Positions 53,869 to 64,000 of a stretch of 64,000 bases of DNA are shown piece by piece. Both the position numbers and the translations under genes were made by a program. Position 1 is the first letter of the stretch; each line of letters begins with the position of its first letter. The stretch lies in contig JAGXTL010000037.1 of the NCBI GenBank assembly GCA_018333635.1, forward strand, positions 42,521-106,520. Direction: 5' to 3'. Source of the DNA: Dethiobacter sp. Lineage in GTDB: Bacteria; Bacillota; Dethiobacteria; Dethiobacterales; Dethiobacteraceae. Under the pieces are notes generated by a model. The model made no database searches and was not told the origin of the DNA. It saw nothing but the letters and a program-made list of their open reading frames with translations.

Positions 53869-54156
53869 CTATTCAATGACACGCGGCACACGAAACATGC
53901 CTTCTTCCACTTCCGGCGCGTTAAGTAAAGCCTCTTTGCGCTCCAGTCCCGGAGATACCCGATCTTCTCGAAATACATTCTTTAACGGCAAAACGTGGGC
54001 TGTGGGCAGAATATCTTCAGTCTCAAGCCGATTCAGCTTGTCCGCAAATTCCAAAATCGCGCTTAGCTGACCGGCGAACTTTTCCATCTCACCCTCAGCC
54101 ATCTCCAGCCTTGCCAGGCTGGCAACATAAGCCACTTCCTTAACTGTCAGCTTCAC
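53869..54156 (-). CDS. gatC: Asp-tRNA(Asn)/Glu-tRNA(Gln) amidotransferase subunit C
   Basis: A 95-residue subunit that stabilises GatA. Typical features are VAYVASLARLEM, the helix FAGQLSAILEFADKLN and the C-terminal belt with PGLERKEALLNAPE and FRVPRVI. The start is GTG with GGGAGG upstream. Confidence 0.93.
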   Translation of the reverse strand: MKLTVKEVAYVASLARLEMAEGEMEKFAGQLSAILEFADKLNRLETEDILPTAHVLPLKNVFREDRVSPGLERKEALLNAPEVEEGMFRVPRVIE

Positions 54157-54179
54157 TTGTATGACCTCCCTTACCTGAT

Positions 54180-54791
54180 TTAATTACTATACCGATTGCC
54201 AGACTGCTTCAGCCGCCAGCGGGTAAGCTCTGTCACCGTTGCCAGGGTAATGATCAGAAATAGCAACGGCAGCAGGCGGATAGCCGGTGAATCTGAGCTG
54301 CCAATGGGATTTACCGGATGCATTACAGTAACGACTGTCTGACGGATAGCCAGCATGGCGGCTGCAAAGACCATATTGGCAAACGCAAAGCTGCGAAGTT
54401 TACCGCCGCTGCTTCTTACCAGATATTCCTTTCCTGCCCCCAGCAAAGCCATGGTAAGAGCAGCCACAGAGTACGGCTCATTCCACAACATACCGCCCCA
54501 GGCCACACGCATCGAAACCAGAGAGAGGGCGGTACCGATAAACCAAAGCAAAATAGCATTATAACCAATTTCTCTTGACCAGAGCCCTGCACTCCTTTTC
54601 TTTGTTACAAGATAAATTGCGCCTAGGATTCCGGCGGCATAAATAGTGTATAAGCCTGTCAAGCTTAAAATCCCATGCAAAATAATCAGTCTAATCCAAC
54701 CGCCAAGCTGTTCTTCCGGCGGAATAAAAGCAAAAATAACTGCGCTTACCACCAAAAACAAAATAATAATTTTTAACCCCCGATTCACCAT
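54180..54791 (-). CDS. membrane protein, faintly cytochrome c assembly-like
   Basis: A 203-residue protein with about six membrane segments. The stretch RVAWGGMLWNEPYSVAALTM recalls the tryptophan-rich haem-handling loop of CcsA/CcmC-type proteins, and histidines in ILHGILSL and VMHPVNP could be haem ligands, but the match is weak and no other cytochrome biogenesis gene is near. The ATG at 54791 follows AGGGGGG; the frame upstream of it runs into ligA. It lies between ligA and gatC and is probably cotranscribed with them. Confidence 0.6.
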   Translation of the reverse strand: MVNRGLKIIILFLVVSAVIFAFIPPEEQLGGWIRLIILHGILSLTGLYTIYAAGILGAIYLVTKKRSAGLWSREIGYNAILLWFIGTALSLVSMRVAWGGMLWNEPYSVAALTMALLGAGKEYLVRSSGGKLRSFAFANMVFAAAMLAIRQTVVTVMHPVNPIGSSDSPAIRLLPLLFLIITLATVTELTRWRLKQSGNRYSN

Positions 54792-54816
54792 GATTCCCCC
54801 CCTGACCCCTATTTTC

Positions 54817-56838
<2,022 letters not shown>

Positions 56839-56862
56839 CTACCCTGAAAATTACCGCCACAG

Positions 56863-56944
56863 TCCCCTCTCCATGCCCTACAAATCCCTTCTCCCTGCCC
56901 AACAAGTCCCCTCTCCCTCTGGGAGAGGGTTAGGGTGAGGGCAA
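56863..56944. repeat. palindromic repeat (family A), one full copy and left-arm fragments
   Basis: Two left-arm fragments (CCCCTCTCC-ATGCCC and CCCTTCTCCCTGCCC) precede a full copy, CCCCTCTCCCTCTGGGAGAG plus GGTTAGGGTGAGGGCAA, ending at 56944. The right part of the full copy encodes the last codons and stop of pcrA. It fills the gap between pcrA and ligA. Confidence 0.85.
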
Positions 56945-59080
56945 TGTCTTTGTGGGGTCATGGTGGTCTACTTTGCGAAGCGGCGCGTAACGCGCAATCA
57001 GTTTTTTCAAGCCTAATGCGGGAAAATGAATGGTTAGCGCCGTATCACCATCGCTTAAACTATCTACAGCCTGGACTACGCCCACGCCCCATTTGCCATG
57101 TTCTACCCTGTCACCTGCAAGCAAATTGCCAGCTTGACCGGGAATAACAGGCACTACCGGCACGCTAGCCTTTAAATCCTCCGCCAAGACAGTCACGGGG
57201 ATCTCCGCTAAAAAACGTGACGGCAAATTCTGCATCGCCTGTCCGAAAATATTTCGCCTTTTTGCGTAAGTCAAGTAAAGGAGGCGCTCTGCCCGGGTAA
57301 TTCCCACATAACAAAGACGTCTTTCTTCTTCTATACCATCCGCCGTTTCAGAAGAACGCGCATGAGGAAAAAGCTCTTCTTCCATGCCGGTCAGAAAGAC
57401 TACCGGAAACTCCAACCCTTTGGCGGCATGCAGCGTCATCAGCACAACCTGCCGTCCAAACTCATCGCTAAATGCGTCCAAATCACTGATTAACGCCGTA
57501 TGAGTTAAAAACGCAGTTAACGTCTTCTCAGCGGCGTCTTTCATGAATCCCTGCGCTACGGTGATAAATTCCCGCAGGTTTTCCACACGGCTCTGCGCCG
57601 CATCCGTCCCTTCCGCCTTCAACTCATCCAGGTAGCCGCTGCTGATTAGTACCTGCTCAACCAACTCATCCACACTAAAGTCTTCCCTGATTTGTATCAA
57701 CTTTTCCATGAGCTGCGCAAAATCCCGCACTTTTTTCAGAGAGCCAGAGCTAAGCTCAGCATCTGCGGCAGATTTCAATGACTGAAAAATTGAAAGCTGC
57801 TTTTCTTGAGCCAGCAGGCGTAATCGTTCCAGTGTAGCCGTACCAATGCCGCGGCGTGGCACATTGATGATCCGTAGCAGACTCACATCATCAGCCGGAT
57901 TGTCCAATAGCCGGAGATATGCCAAAATATCTTTTATTTCTTTCCTCTCCCAGAAACGGACGCCGCCTATCATCTGATAAGCAATATTTTCCCGCACCAA
58001 AACTTCTTCTATGGCGCGGGACTGGGCATTCGTGCGGTAAAGTACGGCAAACTGATCATAAGTGGCGGAAAGGCTGCGGATTTCCCCGGCAATAAAACGG
58101 GCTTCTTGGTACTCATCTTGGGCTGCGAAAACATTAAGCGGCTCACCCGCACCCTGCCGCGTCCAAAGATTTTTCTCTTTACGCCCCGCATTATTTTTTA
58201 CCATCTGATTAGCTGCAGTCAAAATGTGTCCCGTGGAGCGATAGTTTTCCTCCAGCTTGACTACTGTTGCATCAGGCCACTCACGTTCAAAATCCAGGAT
58301 ATTGCGCAGATCGGCGCCGCGAAACTGGTAAATAGACTGGTCGTCATCGCCTACGACACATAGATTCCTGTGAGAACCGGCCAGCATGCAGACAATTTTA
58401 TACTGTACACGGTTAGTATCTTGGTATTCATCCACCATAATATAGCGGAATTTTTTCTGGTAGTGAGCCAGCACATCAGGGTAATCACTCAAGAGTCTGA
58501 CTAAATATAGCAATAAATCGTCAAAGTCCAGCGCATTGTTCAAGCGCAGCCGCTCCTGGTAATTCTTATAAATACGGGCAATGGTACGCGTATAGAAATT
58601 ATCGGCTTCTTCTGCGTAGCGGTGCTGATCAATCATTTCATTTTTGGCTCTGCCGATGGCTGCCAGCACGCTTCGCGGCTTGAAGCGAGAGTCGTCTAAC
58701 TGCAGCTCCTTCATCACATTCTTAACCACCGTTTGCTGGTCGCCATCGTCATAGATGGCAAAAGAGGAGGTAAGGCCGAGAAGTCTCGCGTTTTCCCGGA
58801 TGAGGCGAACGGCGGCGGCGTGAAAAGTAGAAGCCCACATTCCCGGTATTTTTCCCACCAATTCTTCAATCCGGCTGCGCATTTCCGCGGCTGCTTTATT
58901 AGTAAAAGTTAACGCCAGAATCTCCCATGGAGCCGCCAGCTTTTCCTGAATCAGATAAGCAATGCGATGAGTAATTACCCGTGTTTTCCCGCTGCCGGCA
59001 CCGGCTAAAATTAAAAGCGGCCCGTTTACACACTCCACAGCCTTACGTTGCGCCTCATTCAAATCATTCAATCGTATCAT
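56930..59080 (-). CDS. pcrA: UvrD/PcrA-type DNA helicase
   Basis: This 716-residue superfamily 1A helicase has Walker A ILAGAGSGKTRVIT, LTFTNKAAAEMR (motif Ia), VDEYQDTNRVQ (motif II), GDDDQSIYQFRGAD (motif III), LEENYRST (motif IV), TLHAAKGLEFPVVFL (motif V) and RLCYVGITRAE (motif VI). It unwinds DNA in repair and rolling-circle replication. The C-terminal tail has the Tudor-like VEHGKWGVGVV region, then ends TLPSP-stop, where the last codons and stop are provided by a palindromic repeat. AGGAGG precedes the ATG. Confidence 0.96.
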   Translation of the reverse strand: MIRLNDLNEAQRKAVECVNGPLLILAGAGSGKTRVITHRIAYLIQEKLAAPWEILALTFTNKAAAEMRSRIEELVGKIPGMWASTFHAAAVRLIRENARLLGLTSSFAIYDDGDQQTVVKNVMKELQLDDSRFKPRSVLAAIGRAKNEMIDQHRYAEEADNFYTRTIARIYKNYQERLRLNNALDFDDLLLYLVRLLSDYPDVLAHYQKKFRYIMVDEYQDTNRVQYKIVCMLAGSHRNLCVVGDDDQSIYQFRGADLRNILDFEREWPDATVVKLEENYRSTGHILTAANQMVKNNAGRKEKNLWTRQGAGEPLNVFAAQDEYQEARFIAGEIRSLSATYDQFAVLYRTNAQSRAIEEVLVRENIAYQMIGGVRFWERKEIKDILAYLRLLDNPADDVSLLRIINVPRRGIGTATLERLRLLAQEKQLSIFQSLKSAADAELSSGSLKKVRDFAQLMEKLIQIREDFSVDELVEQVLISSGYLDELKAEGTDAAQSRVENLREFITVAQGFMKDAAEKTLTAFLTHTALISDLDAFSDEFGRQVVLMTLHAAKGLEFPVVFLTGMEEELFPHARSSETADGIEEERRLCYVGITRAERLLYLTYAKRRNIFGQAMQNLPSRFLAEIPVTVLAEDLKASVPVVPVIPGQAGNLLAGDRVEHGKWGVGVVQAVDSLSDGDTALTIHFPALGLKKLIARYAPLRKVDHHDPTKTLPSP

Positions 59081-59148
59081 TGCGGCAGCCTCCTAGTGTC
59101 AAGCAGAAAAAAAGCAGCTGCACACTGCTCTTTTGCCTGCCATGCAAA

Positions 59149-59344
59149 GCCCCTCTCCCTCAACAACTTATCCTCTTCCCCCTAGACCCTCAACAACTTC
59201 TCCCCTCTCCCTCCACAACTTTTCCCCTCTCCCTCAACAACTTTTCCCCTCTCCCCCCGGGAGAGGGTTAGGGTGAGGGCTCTTTTCCCCTCTCCCTCAA
59301 CAACTTCTCCCCTCTCCCCCCGGGAGAGGGTTAGGGTGAGGGCA
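59149..59344. repeat. cluster of palindromic repeats (family A)
   Basis: Several left arms (CCCCTCTCCCTCAACAACTT) precede two full hairpin copies with CCCCGG centres, each continuing GGGAGAGGGTTAGGGTGAGG, ending near 59279 and 59344. The cluster occupies most of the 330 bases between pcrA and yerC; nothing else is seen there. Confidence 0.85.
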
Positions 59345-59409
59345 AAGCTTAAGGGCTCTGCTTAAAACCAGAGTGAGGACAAGGCCAAGACGAGGTTATA
59401 AAATTCATC

Positions 59410-59706
59410 TTATCTTTTTTGGTCAAGCCGGGCAAGAACCAGACTATACCCGCCGGCACCATACTGTAAATATCGTTTGACCCGACTGATAGTAGCAGTA
59501 CTGGCTCCCGTCTCCCCTTCAATCTGTTGATATGTCTTTCCGTTCTGCAGCATCATCGCAACCTGGAATCGTTGAGCCAACGCCTTCAGTTCACTAATAG
59601 TGGCAATATCTTCAAAAAAACGATAACACTCTTCCTCATTTTCCAAGAGTAAAATAGCACGAAACAAGACATCCATGCTCTCCCCTTGCAACATAGGGTT
59701 TGCCAC
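59410..59706 (-). CDS. yerC: YerC/TrpR-related helix-turn-helix protein
   Basis: A 98-residue helical protein with ENEEECYRFFEDIATISELKALAQRFQVA and the Trp-repressor-like helix-turn-helix YQQIEGETGASTATISRVKRYL. It is a conserved Bacillota protein of unresolved function encoded near pcrA-ligA. Two starts fit: GTG at 59706 with GGAGG at 7 bases (chosen) or ATG at 59676 after GGGGAGAGC. Confidence 0.85.
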   Translation of the reverse strand: MANPMLQGESMDVLFRAILLLENEEECYRFFEDIATISELKALAQRFQVAMMLQNGKTYQQIEGETGASTATISRVKRYLQYGAGGYSLVLARLDQKR

Positions 59707-59782
59707 AATCACACCTCCGATCGTTTGCTCACTCTACTATTCGCGAAGTGTCAGCTAAATCCTTCCTGTATTATTAATCATT

Positions 59783-59815
59783 GAGAGGCGCTTTCCCTAT
59801 GGGAAAACGCCTCTC
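59783..59815. other. hairpin between yerC and rubrerythrin genes
   Basis: GAGAGGCG-C-TTTCCC and GGGAAA-A-CGCCTCTC fold into a long near-perfect stem with a TAT loop. There is no clear T-run on the minus strand, so its use as the rubrerythrin terminator is uncertain. Confidence 0.5.
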
Positions 59816-59895
59816 TCTTACATTTCAGTACCGGTTTGGAGTATTGTCTAATAAGTTTCCTTGTTACACCGTGCCTTTCCGGCTTCTTTTATGGC

Positions 59896-60444
59896 TTATA
59901 GTCGCCCTTTGGCGTAGTAAGCTTCATTTTTCTCGAAGAAACGCTGACCAACCTGACAAGCTGGGCAGACACGAGGTGCTTCCAGTGAAACGGTAACATA
60001 GCCGCAATTCAAGCATTTCCAGGGCATTTCTTCGTCCCTCTTAAAGGTTTTGCCCTCTTGCAGCTCGGCTAGCAAATCACGATAACGCTTTTCGTGCGCC
60101 TCTTCCGCCGCTGCCACAGCAGCAAAAAAATCAGCAATCTCGCCCAAACCTTCTTCCCGCGCTTCCGCTTCAAACTGCTTATACATACTCGTCCACTCGT
60201 AATTCTCCCCACCGGCGGCCGCTGCCAGATTCTCAGCAGTATTACCGATTAAGCCAAGATATTTCGCCGACCTGCGCGCATGGGCGACTTCATGGTGAGC
60301 CGTCTCCTCAAAAACGGTGGCGATTTTCTCATATCCCTCTTTGCGGGCAGCCTCCGCAAAGTAGATATACTTATTCCTGGCTTGCGATTCACCAGCAAAG
60401 GCGCTTTTTAAGTTTTGCTCTGTTTTAGTTCCTTTTAAATCCAT
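59896..60444 (-). CDS. rbr: rubrerythrin
   Basis: A 182-residue non-haem diiron peroxidase. The N-terminal ferritin-like four-helix domain has [30 protein letters not shown] and [14 protein letters not shown], providing the diiron Glu/His ligands. The C-terminal rubredoxin-like domain has CLNCGYV and CPACQVG for the Fe(Cys)4 site. It reduces hydrogen peroxide in anaerobes and is often under PerR control. The ATG at 60444 follows GGAAGGGG. Confidence 0.95.
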   Translation of the reverse strand: MDLKGTKTEQNLKSAFAGESQARNKYIYFAEAARKEGYEKIATVFEETAHHEVAHARRSAKYLGLIGNTAENLAAAAGGENYEWTSMYKQFEAEAREEGLGEIADFFAAVAAAEEAHEKRYRDLLAELQEGKTFKRDEEMPWKCLNCGYVTVSLEAPRVCPACQVGQRFFEKNEAYYAKGRL

Positions 60445-60553
60445 TAACCATTCCCCTTCCCTTATTTTCACTTCATTATATATATTGCCCCAAAACAGGC
60501 TAATTCCTGCTTTATTAAGCAAATGTAAGTAATTTTTAATAACTCTGCCAACT

Positions 60554-61117
60554 CTACCGCCTTTTCTCCAGCCGCTCCCGCACAAGAGAGAAATCTGCCA
60601 CCAGCAAGTCGGCTTTTACCGAGCCGCGCAACACAGCCGCCGGATGATAGGTGGGGCAAATCAGGTAACTGTCGCCGGCAAAAAAGTTGCCGCGCACATC
60701 AGTCATGCGAATCTTTGACCCTAAAAGATTCTGCACTGCCACCAACCCCAAACAGACAACAATTCGGGGCCGAATTAACGCCAGTTGATGCAGCAGAATA
60801 GGCTTGCAGGCCTCCAGCTCTTTTTTGTTGGGGTTACGGTTCCCGGGCGGACGGCATTTGCACGAGCCGGTAATAAACACCTCTCGCCGCTCGATGCCAG
60901 CCTTGACCAAAAGTTCATTTAACAACAATCCGGCTCTACCCACAAAAGGCCGACCAGTCTCATCTTCCGTTGCCCCCGGCGCTTCCCCCAACAAAAAGAG
61001 AGCAGCATCAGCCGGCCCCTCTCCAAAGACCACTTGCTGCCTTCCTTCACCCAGTTGGCACTCCCTGCATTCTGCGGCATAGCGCTGCAGACTCTCTAAA
61101 TTGCTTTCCGCCGGCAT
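60554..61117 (-). CDS. uracil-DNA glycosylase, type 4 (iron-sulfur)
   Basis: A 187-residue enzyme that removes uracil from DNA. The [4Fe-4S] cysteines are in AECRECQLG and in [11 protein letters not shown] with the later LEACKP. Active-site motifs are [20 protein letters not shown] and [11 protein letters not shown]. The ATG at 61117 has AAAGAGG upstream. It lies 39 bases after the fdhD stop on the same strand. Confidence 0.93.
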   Translation of the reverse strand: MPAESNLESLQRYAAECRECQLGEGRQQVVFGEGPADAALFLLGEAPGATEDETGRPFVGRAGLLLNELLVKAGIERREVFITGSCKCRPPGNRNPNKKELEACKPILLHQLALIRPRIVVCLGLVAVQNLLGSKIRMTDVRGNFFAGDSYLICPTYHPAAVLRGSVKADLLVADFSLVRERLEKRR

Positions 61118-61156
61118 CTTAATACCTCTTTCCTGCAACCGCTTTGCCTGCGCAGC

Positions 61157-61939
61157 TTAGAGCAGAACCCTTTCAGAATGACTGTAAATGTTAAAACGAC
61201 TGCCGCGCACAAACCCTATCAGCGTAATTCCCAGCTTTTCAGCCAGTTCGACGCTAAGTGTCGTAGGTGCAGCTCTTGAAATAATCAGTGGGATGCCAAG
61301 TCTTGCCGTTTTAACAAGAATCTCGGAAGAAATCCTGCCGCTCGTTACCAGAACTTTTTCTCTAATCGCAACCATATTTTTTAAGCAGAGACCGACAATT
61401 TTGTCTACTGCGTTATGCCTGCCGATATCTTCGCAAAAATAGATAACTTCTGTAGGCGTACAGAGCGCAGCACTATGAACCCCTCCGGTCTGCTCAAAAA
61501 GAACGGCCTTTTCCTGTAGTATTCGGCTCAAATTAATCACTTGCAAATAAGTGATGCGCAGCGTTGATTGCACAGGAGTCGTCTTAAGTGAATCCAAGAC
61601 ACTAAAAAATACTGTTCCCTTGCCGCACCCTGAAGTAATTGTCCGCTTACCATACAGCTTCTCTGCGAGCGAACCTCCTTCAGTTTCAACGAAGACAAAT
61701 CCCCCTCCCTCATCTACCCGGAGAGAAGAGATGTCGGCATAATCGCGAATTAAACCTTCCGAGCGCAGAAAGCCGACGGCTAACATATCGGCCAATTCCG
61801 GGGTAGAAAGCAAAGTCACTAACTCCTGCCCATTCAAATAGATAGTTAACGGGTTCTCCCGGATAACAGCATCGGCAATCTGCTTCATCCCTCCGGCATC
61901 TGTCCTCAAAATACTCTTTTGCTCCATTCTCTCGTCCAT
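61157..61939 (-). CDS. fdhD: formate dehydrogenase accessory sulfurtransferase FdhD
   Basis: This 260-residue protein transfers sulfur from a cysteine desulfurase to the molybdenum/tungsten cofactor of formate dehydrogenase. It has NPLTIYLNGQELVTLLSTP, LAVGFLRSEGLI, SGCGKGTVFF, YFCEDIGRHNAVDKIVG and SGRISSEILVKTARLGIP. The sulfur-carrying loop has a single cysteine (SGCGKG), while E. coli FdhD has a CxxC pair. No formate dehydrogenase gene is in the window. The ATG at 61939 follows GGAGG. A neighbouring OFA-type transporter would fit formate or oxalate metabolism. Confidence 0.93.
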   Translation of the reverse strand: MDERMEQKSILRTDAGGMKQIADAVIRENPLTIYLNGQELVTLLSTPELADMLAVGFLRSEGLIRDYADISSLRVDEGGGFVFVETEGGSLAEKLYGKRTITSGCGKGTVFFSVLDSLKTTPVQSTLRITYLQVINLSRILQEKAVLFEQTGGVHSAALCTPTEVIYFCEDIGRHNAVDKIVGLCLKNMVAIREKVLVTSGRISSEILVKTARLGIPLIISRAAPTTLSVELAEKLGITLIGFVRGSRFNIYSHSERVLL

Positions 61940-62041
61940 AAAATCCTCCACTAAACTCACTCCGTTTCCCTAATCCCGTCTCAGTAATTTCGGCATAAAC
62001 TGTTCAGTTCCTTCCGATGCTTAACCTTAGAATGAGAAGAA

Positions 62042-62078
62042 GACCGCGGGAATAATCTCCCACGGTCCTCTTTTTCAT
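62042..62078. terminator. terminator between fdhD and the MFS gene
   Basis: GACCG-C-GGGA and TCCC-A-CGGTC form the stem. It is followed by CTCTTTTT on the plus strand and by TCTTCTTCT on the minus strand, so it may end the MFS transcript. Confidence 0.6.
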
Positions 62079-62126
62079 TAATAAGTTAACATTTTAGCCA
62101 AGCAAACAACCCGAGTCTTTCTGCTG

Positions 62127-63485
62127 CTAAGCAGACGATACCGCTTTTGCAAACTCCTGACTGCGGCGCTGTTTTTCCTTGCCCTTTGCCGGGAAGATAA
62201 CGGCTGACAAGACCGCCGAGGTAACGGCAAGGCCAGCAGCGAGGAGAAACGGTGTGTCATAGCTGCCTGTGGAAGTAAAGAGCATCCCGCCGACCCTTGG
62301 TCCAAAATAGCCGCCCCAGCCGAATCCCATAAAGAAAATCCAGCCATAGATACGGGCGATATATGACGGACCAAACATGAAAGTAGCAATGATCGGGTTC
62401 AACGCAAGCGCGCCGCCGAACGAAAAGCCAACCAGGGCTGCCCCCAAAGTTATCATTGCTCTGCTTTCAGAAATAGTGAGGATATACAGAGAAAGGGCCA
62501 TGAAGAGAGCCACACCGATCAGGGCATTTTTAGGCCCTAACTTACCTGAGACCCAGCCCCAGGCAGGACGTCCGAGACCGTTGTTGACAGACATGGCTTG
62601 GATTACAGTCGCCGCGATCGCGGGAGCCAAGCCGATACCTACGGGCGGCGCAGCGCCGGCAAATGCCGCGAGCTGACTTACGGCCATCAGACCGCCAAAA
62701 ATTGTCAGAAAAAAGGAAATGCCGGTAAACCAGAACAAGCCATTCTTTAATGCTTCAACCAAGGTCAAATCTTCTGGATTAACTGCGACTGCCTGTTTTT
62801 GCGCTACAGCACCGCCAGCCGTGGGCTGCCAGCCTTTTTCGGCGCTGAACTGATAATTTACGGGCGGGAACTGAATAATACTGGCAATAACGCCTAAGAC
62901 GACGGCAAACACCCCGCCGGTGAGCAAATAAGTAGTACGCCAGCCGAATGCTGCTATTCCGGACGTCCAAAGCGGTGCGGCCACAAGCGCGCCAATGCCA
63001 AAACCTAAAACGGCGACGCCAATCATTAAGCCGCGCTTTTCACGCTCCGGATACCAGCGTGCTGTCAAGGCAATTGTAGCGGAGGTATAAGTTAAACCAA
63101 TCCCGATCCCCAGAATAACTCCGTAGGTTAGCACCAGACCGGTCAAAGTTGTAATCTGGGAAGAAAGCACTTGCGAGGCAACCATTAAAACGGCGCCAAA
63201 CGCAAAAGGTATTTTCGGCCCGTACTTATCGACAAAATAACCTCCCGCACCCATTACAATGCCGAAAACAAACATACACACGGAAAAGGCCAAAACTGTG
63301 TCTGCTCTTACCCAGCCAAACTCCGCCTCAAGCGGCCTGATAAATACACTAAAGGCATAGGCGGCACCGCCCATTAAAGACGTAAATAGTCCAAGAATCG
63401 AGAAAATCCAGCGGTTTTTCACCAAATCTACCCCTAACCAGCGGGGTGGCGAAGCAAAATTTTGACTGTTGCTCAATGCACTCAT
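62127..63485 (-). CDS. MFS transporter, oxalate/formate antiporter (OFA) type
   Basis: A 452-residue, twelve-span major facilitator. OFA-like traits are WIFSILGLFTSLMGGAAYAFSVF, EFGWVRADTVLAFSV, FGIVMGAGGYFVDKYGPK and the second-half LGRPAWGWVSGKLGPKNAL. The family moves oxalate/formate or other small carboxylates; the substrate here is not determined. The protein has a short soluble C-terminus with KGKEKQRRSQEF. It lies alone on the minus strand before fdhD, separated by a terminator. Confidence 0.87.
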   Translation of the reverse strand: MSALSNSQNFASPPRWLGVDLVKNRWIFSILGLFTSLMGGAAYAFSVFIRPLEAEFGWVRADTVLAFSVCMFVFGIVMGAGGYFVDKYGPKIPFAFGAVLMVASQVLSSQITTLTGLVLTYGVILGIGIGLTYTSATIALTARWYPEREKRGLMIGVAVLGFGIGALVAAPLWTSGIAAFGWRTTYLLTGGVFAVVLGVIASIIQFPPVNYQFSAEKGWQPTAGGAVAQKQAVAVNPEDLTLVEALKNGLFWFTGISFFLTIFGGLMAVSQLAAFAGAAPPVGIGLAPAIAATVIQAMSVNNGLGRPAWGWVSGKLGPKNALIGVALFMALSLYILTISESRAMITLGAALVGFSFGGALALNPIIATFMFGPSYIARIYGWIFFMGFGWGGYFGPRVGGMLFTSTGSYDTPFLLAAGLAVTSAVLSAVIFPAKGKEKQRRSQEFAKAVSSA

Positions 63486-63700
63486 CTCCTCTTAAATAAA
63501 GTTTAATATACGACTGAAAGAATGTCACTAAAATCAGCGCCTCTCTTCACCTCCAAACTGTCTATTTTTTTCGGATTATTTCAAATTATAACTCAATTCT
63601 TACAACTAGTCAACATTTTTCATGAATTTTCTGAATTATCTGGCATAACCCCATATATAAAAGCATAACTGCTCGCAAACTCTCTGCAGGCGGCAACACG

Positions 63701-63727
63701 CAGGGGCGGGCTTCAGACCCGCCCCTG
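63701..63727. repeat. short palindromic repeat (family C)
   Basis: CAGGGGCGGG, seven bases (CTTCAGA), then CCCGCCCCTG: exact ten-base arms. It resembles a GC-rich intergenic palindrome common in Bacillota, from memory. The rest of 63486-63850 holds no gene that I can support. Confidence 0.7.
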
Positions 63728-63734
63728 CCACTGA

Positions 63735-63762
63735 AAAAAACGCGTAGCAATCGCGTTTTTTG
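63735..63762. terminator. terminator-like hairpin
   Basis: AAAAAACGCG (63735-63744) and CGCGTTTTTT (63752-63761) form a perfect stem with a seven-base loop and T-runs on both strands. The gene it serves is not evident. Confidence 0.6.
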
Positions 63763-63851
63763 TTAAATCTGTCTGTGCGAGTACGTCTGAGCTCTGCCGC
63801 CTAAATCACAATTTGCAATCAACCCGGAACTCATGCGGCCGCAGCAAGTGA

Positions 63852-63955
63852 TTGACTATCCGCAAGCAGAGATGATATAATCCCCCGTTTGACACTTGTT
63901 GCAAGTAAAAGAGCTTGAGAATCCTTTATTTATAAGGATCTTCAAGCTCTTTTTT
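63852..63955 (+). ncRNA. possible short transcript: promoter followed at once by a terminator
   Basis: TTGACT (63852-63857), 18 bases and TATAAT (63876-63881) form a good sigma-A promoter. About 30 bases later GAGCTTGA-GA-ATCCTT and AAGGAT-C-TTCAAGCTC (63911-63949) form a long stem ending in TTTTTT. The predicted transcript is only about 65 bases. It may be a small RNA or a leader/attenuator for a gene beyond the window; the downstream 45 bases show no gene. Confidence 0.4.
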
Positions 63956-64000
63956 GTATCTGATAAAATGAGTAATGCTTTTACTTTTTTGTCTCTTTAA

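Noticed and set aside
59149..59344. Possible CRISPR or tandem-repeat gene
   Set aside because: It shows the same palindromic family as at 41.6 and 56.9 kb with repeated left arms; no spacers and no coding frame.

Overview
The window looks like a chromosomal segment of an anaerobic, spore-forming member of the Bacillota (Clostridia-like). The evidence is strong GGAGG ribosome-binding sites with several TTG/GTG starts, a Spo0E-like phosphatase gene, GatCAB, PerR, YerC, a PcrA-LigA-GatCAB gene order, rubrerythrin, a two-subunit class I fumarase, and [4Fe-4S] proteins. No phage, CRISPR or complete insertion sequence was seen. I cannot name the species.

Layout. (1) 1-1323, plus strand: the end of a DUF294-type protein and a DnaQ-like exonuclease. 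(2) 1395-23249, minus strand: two catabolic operons and a sigma-54 activator. The distal operon (promoter at 23234-23249) encodes an acyl-CoA dehydrogenase, an acyl-CoA synthetase, a split biotin-dependent methylcrotonyl-CoA carboxylase, methylglutaconyl-CoA hydratase, HMG-CoA lyase, acetoacetyl-CoA synthetase, a DUF6125-like protein and a PAS-PAS-AAA-Fis activator. This is a full route from isovalerate (leucine) to acetyl-CoA. The proximal operon (promoter at 10823-10838) encodes two small membrane proteins, a sodium/solute symporter, an acyl-CoA synthetase, thiolase, 3-hydroxybutyryl-CoA dehydrogenase, an acyl-CoA dehydrogenase and a B12-dependent acyl-CoA mutase in two subunits. The mutase carries the Phe/Gln active-site pair of isobutyryl-CoA mutase rather than the Tyr/Arg pair of methylmalonyl-CoA mutase, so the operon reads as isobutyrate uptake, activation, isomerisation to butyryl-CoA and beta-oxidation. 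The operons share almost identical -24/-12 sequences and complement each other: the hydratase is only in one and the thiolase only in the other.

(3) 23500-41286, mostly minus strand: housekeeping genes, namely DUF2889, DUF1015 (plus strand), AcuC-like deacetylase, FxsA, YbgC thioesterase, pyruvate kinase, phosphofructokinase, DnaE, PerR, a copper-chaperone-like protein, TrmL, MnmH, a Lon-like protease and acetyl-CoA synthetase. (4) 41749-46920, minus strand: an operon for fumarase, malic enzyme and an apparently soluble succinate dehydrogenase/fumarate reductase, linking pyruvate, malate, fumarate and succinate. (5) 47186-50200: initiator tRNA, Spo0E-like gene, a ferredoxin-type protein and a decayed chemoreceptor gene. 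(6) 50958-59080, minus strand: pcrA-ligA-membrane protein-gatCAB. (7) 59410-63485, minus strand: YerC, rubrerythrin, type 4 uracil-DNA glycosylase, FdhD and an OFA-type MFS transporter. The last 500 bases hold palindromes and a possible short transcript.

Three families of short palindromic repeats sit between genes. One family forms the last codons and stop codon of two unrelated genes. By eye, the 12.8-22.0 kb block is more AT-rich than its surroundings, suggesting that the isovalerate genes were inserted between their first gene and their regulator.
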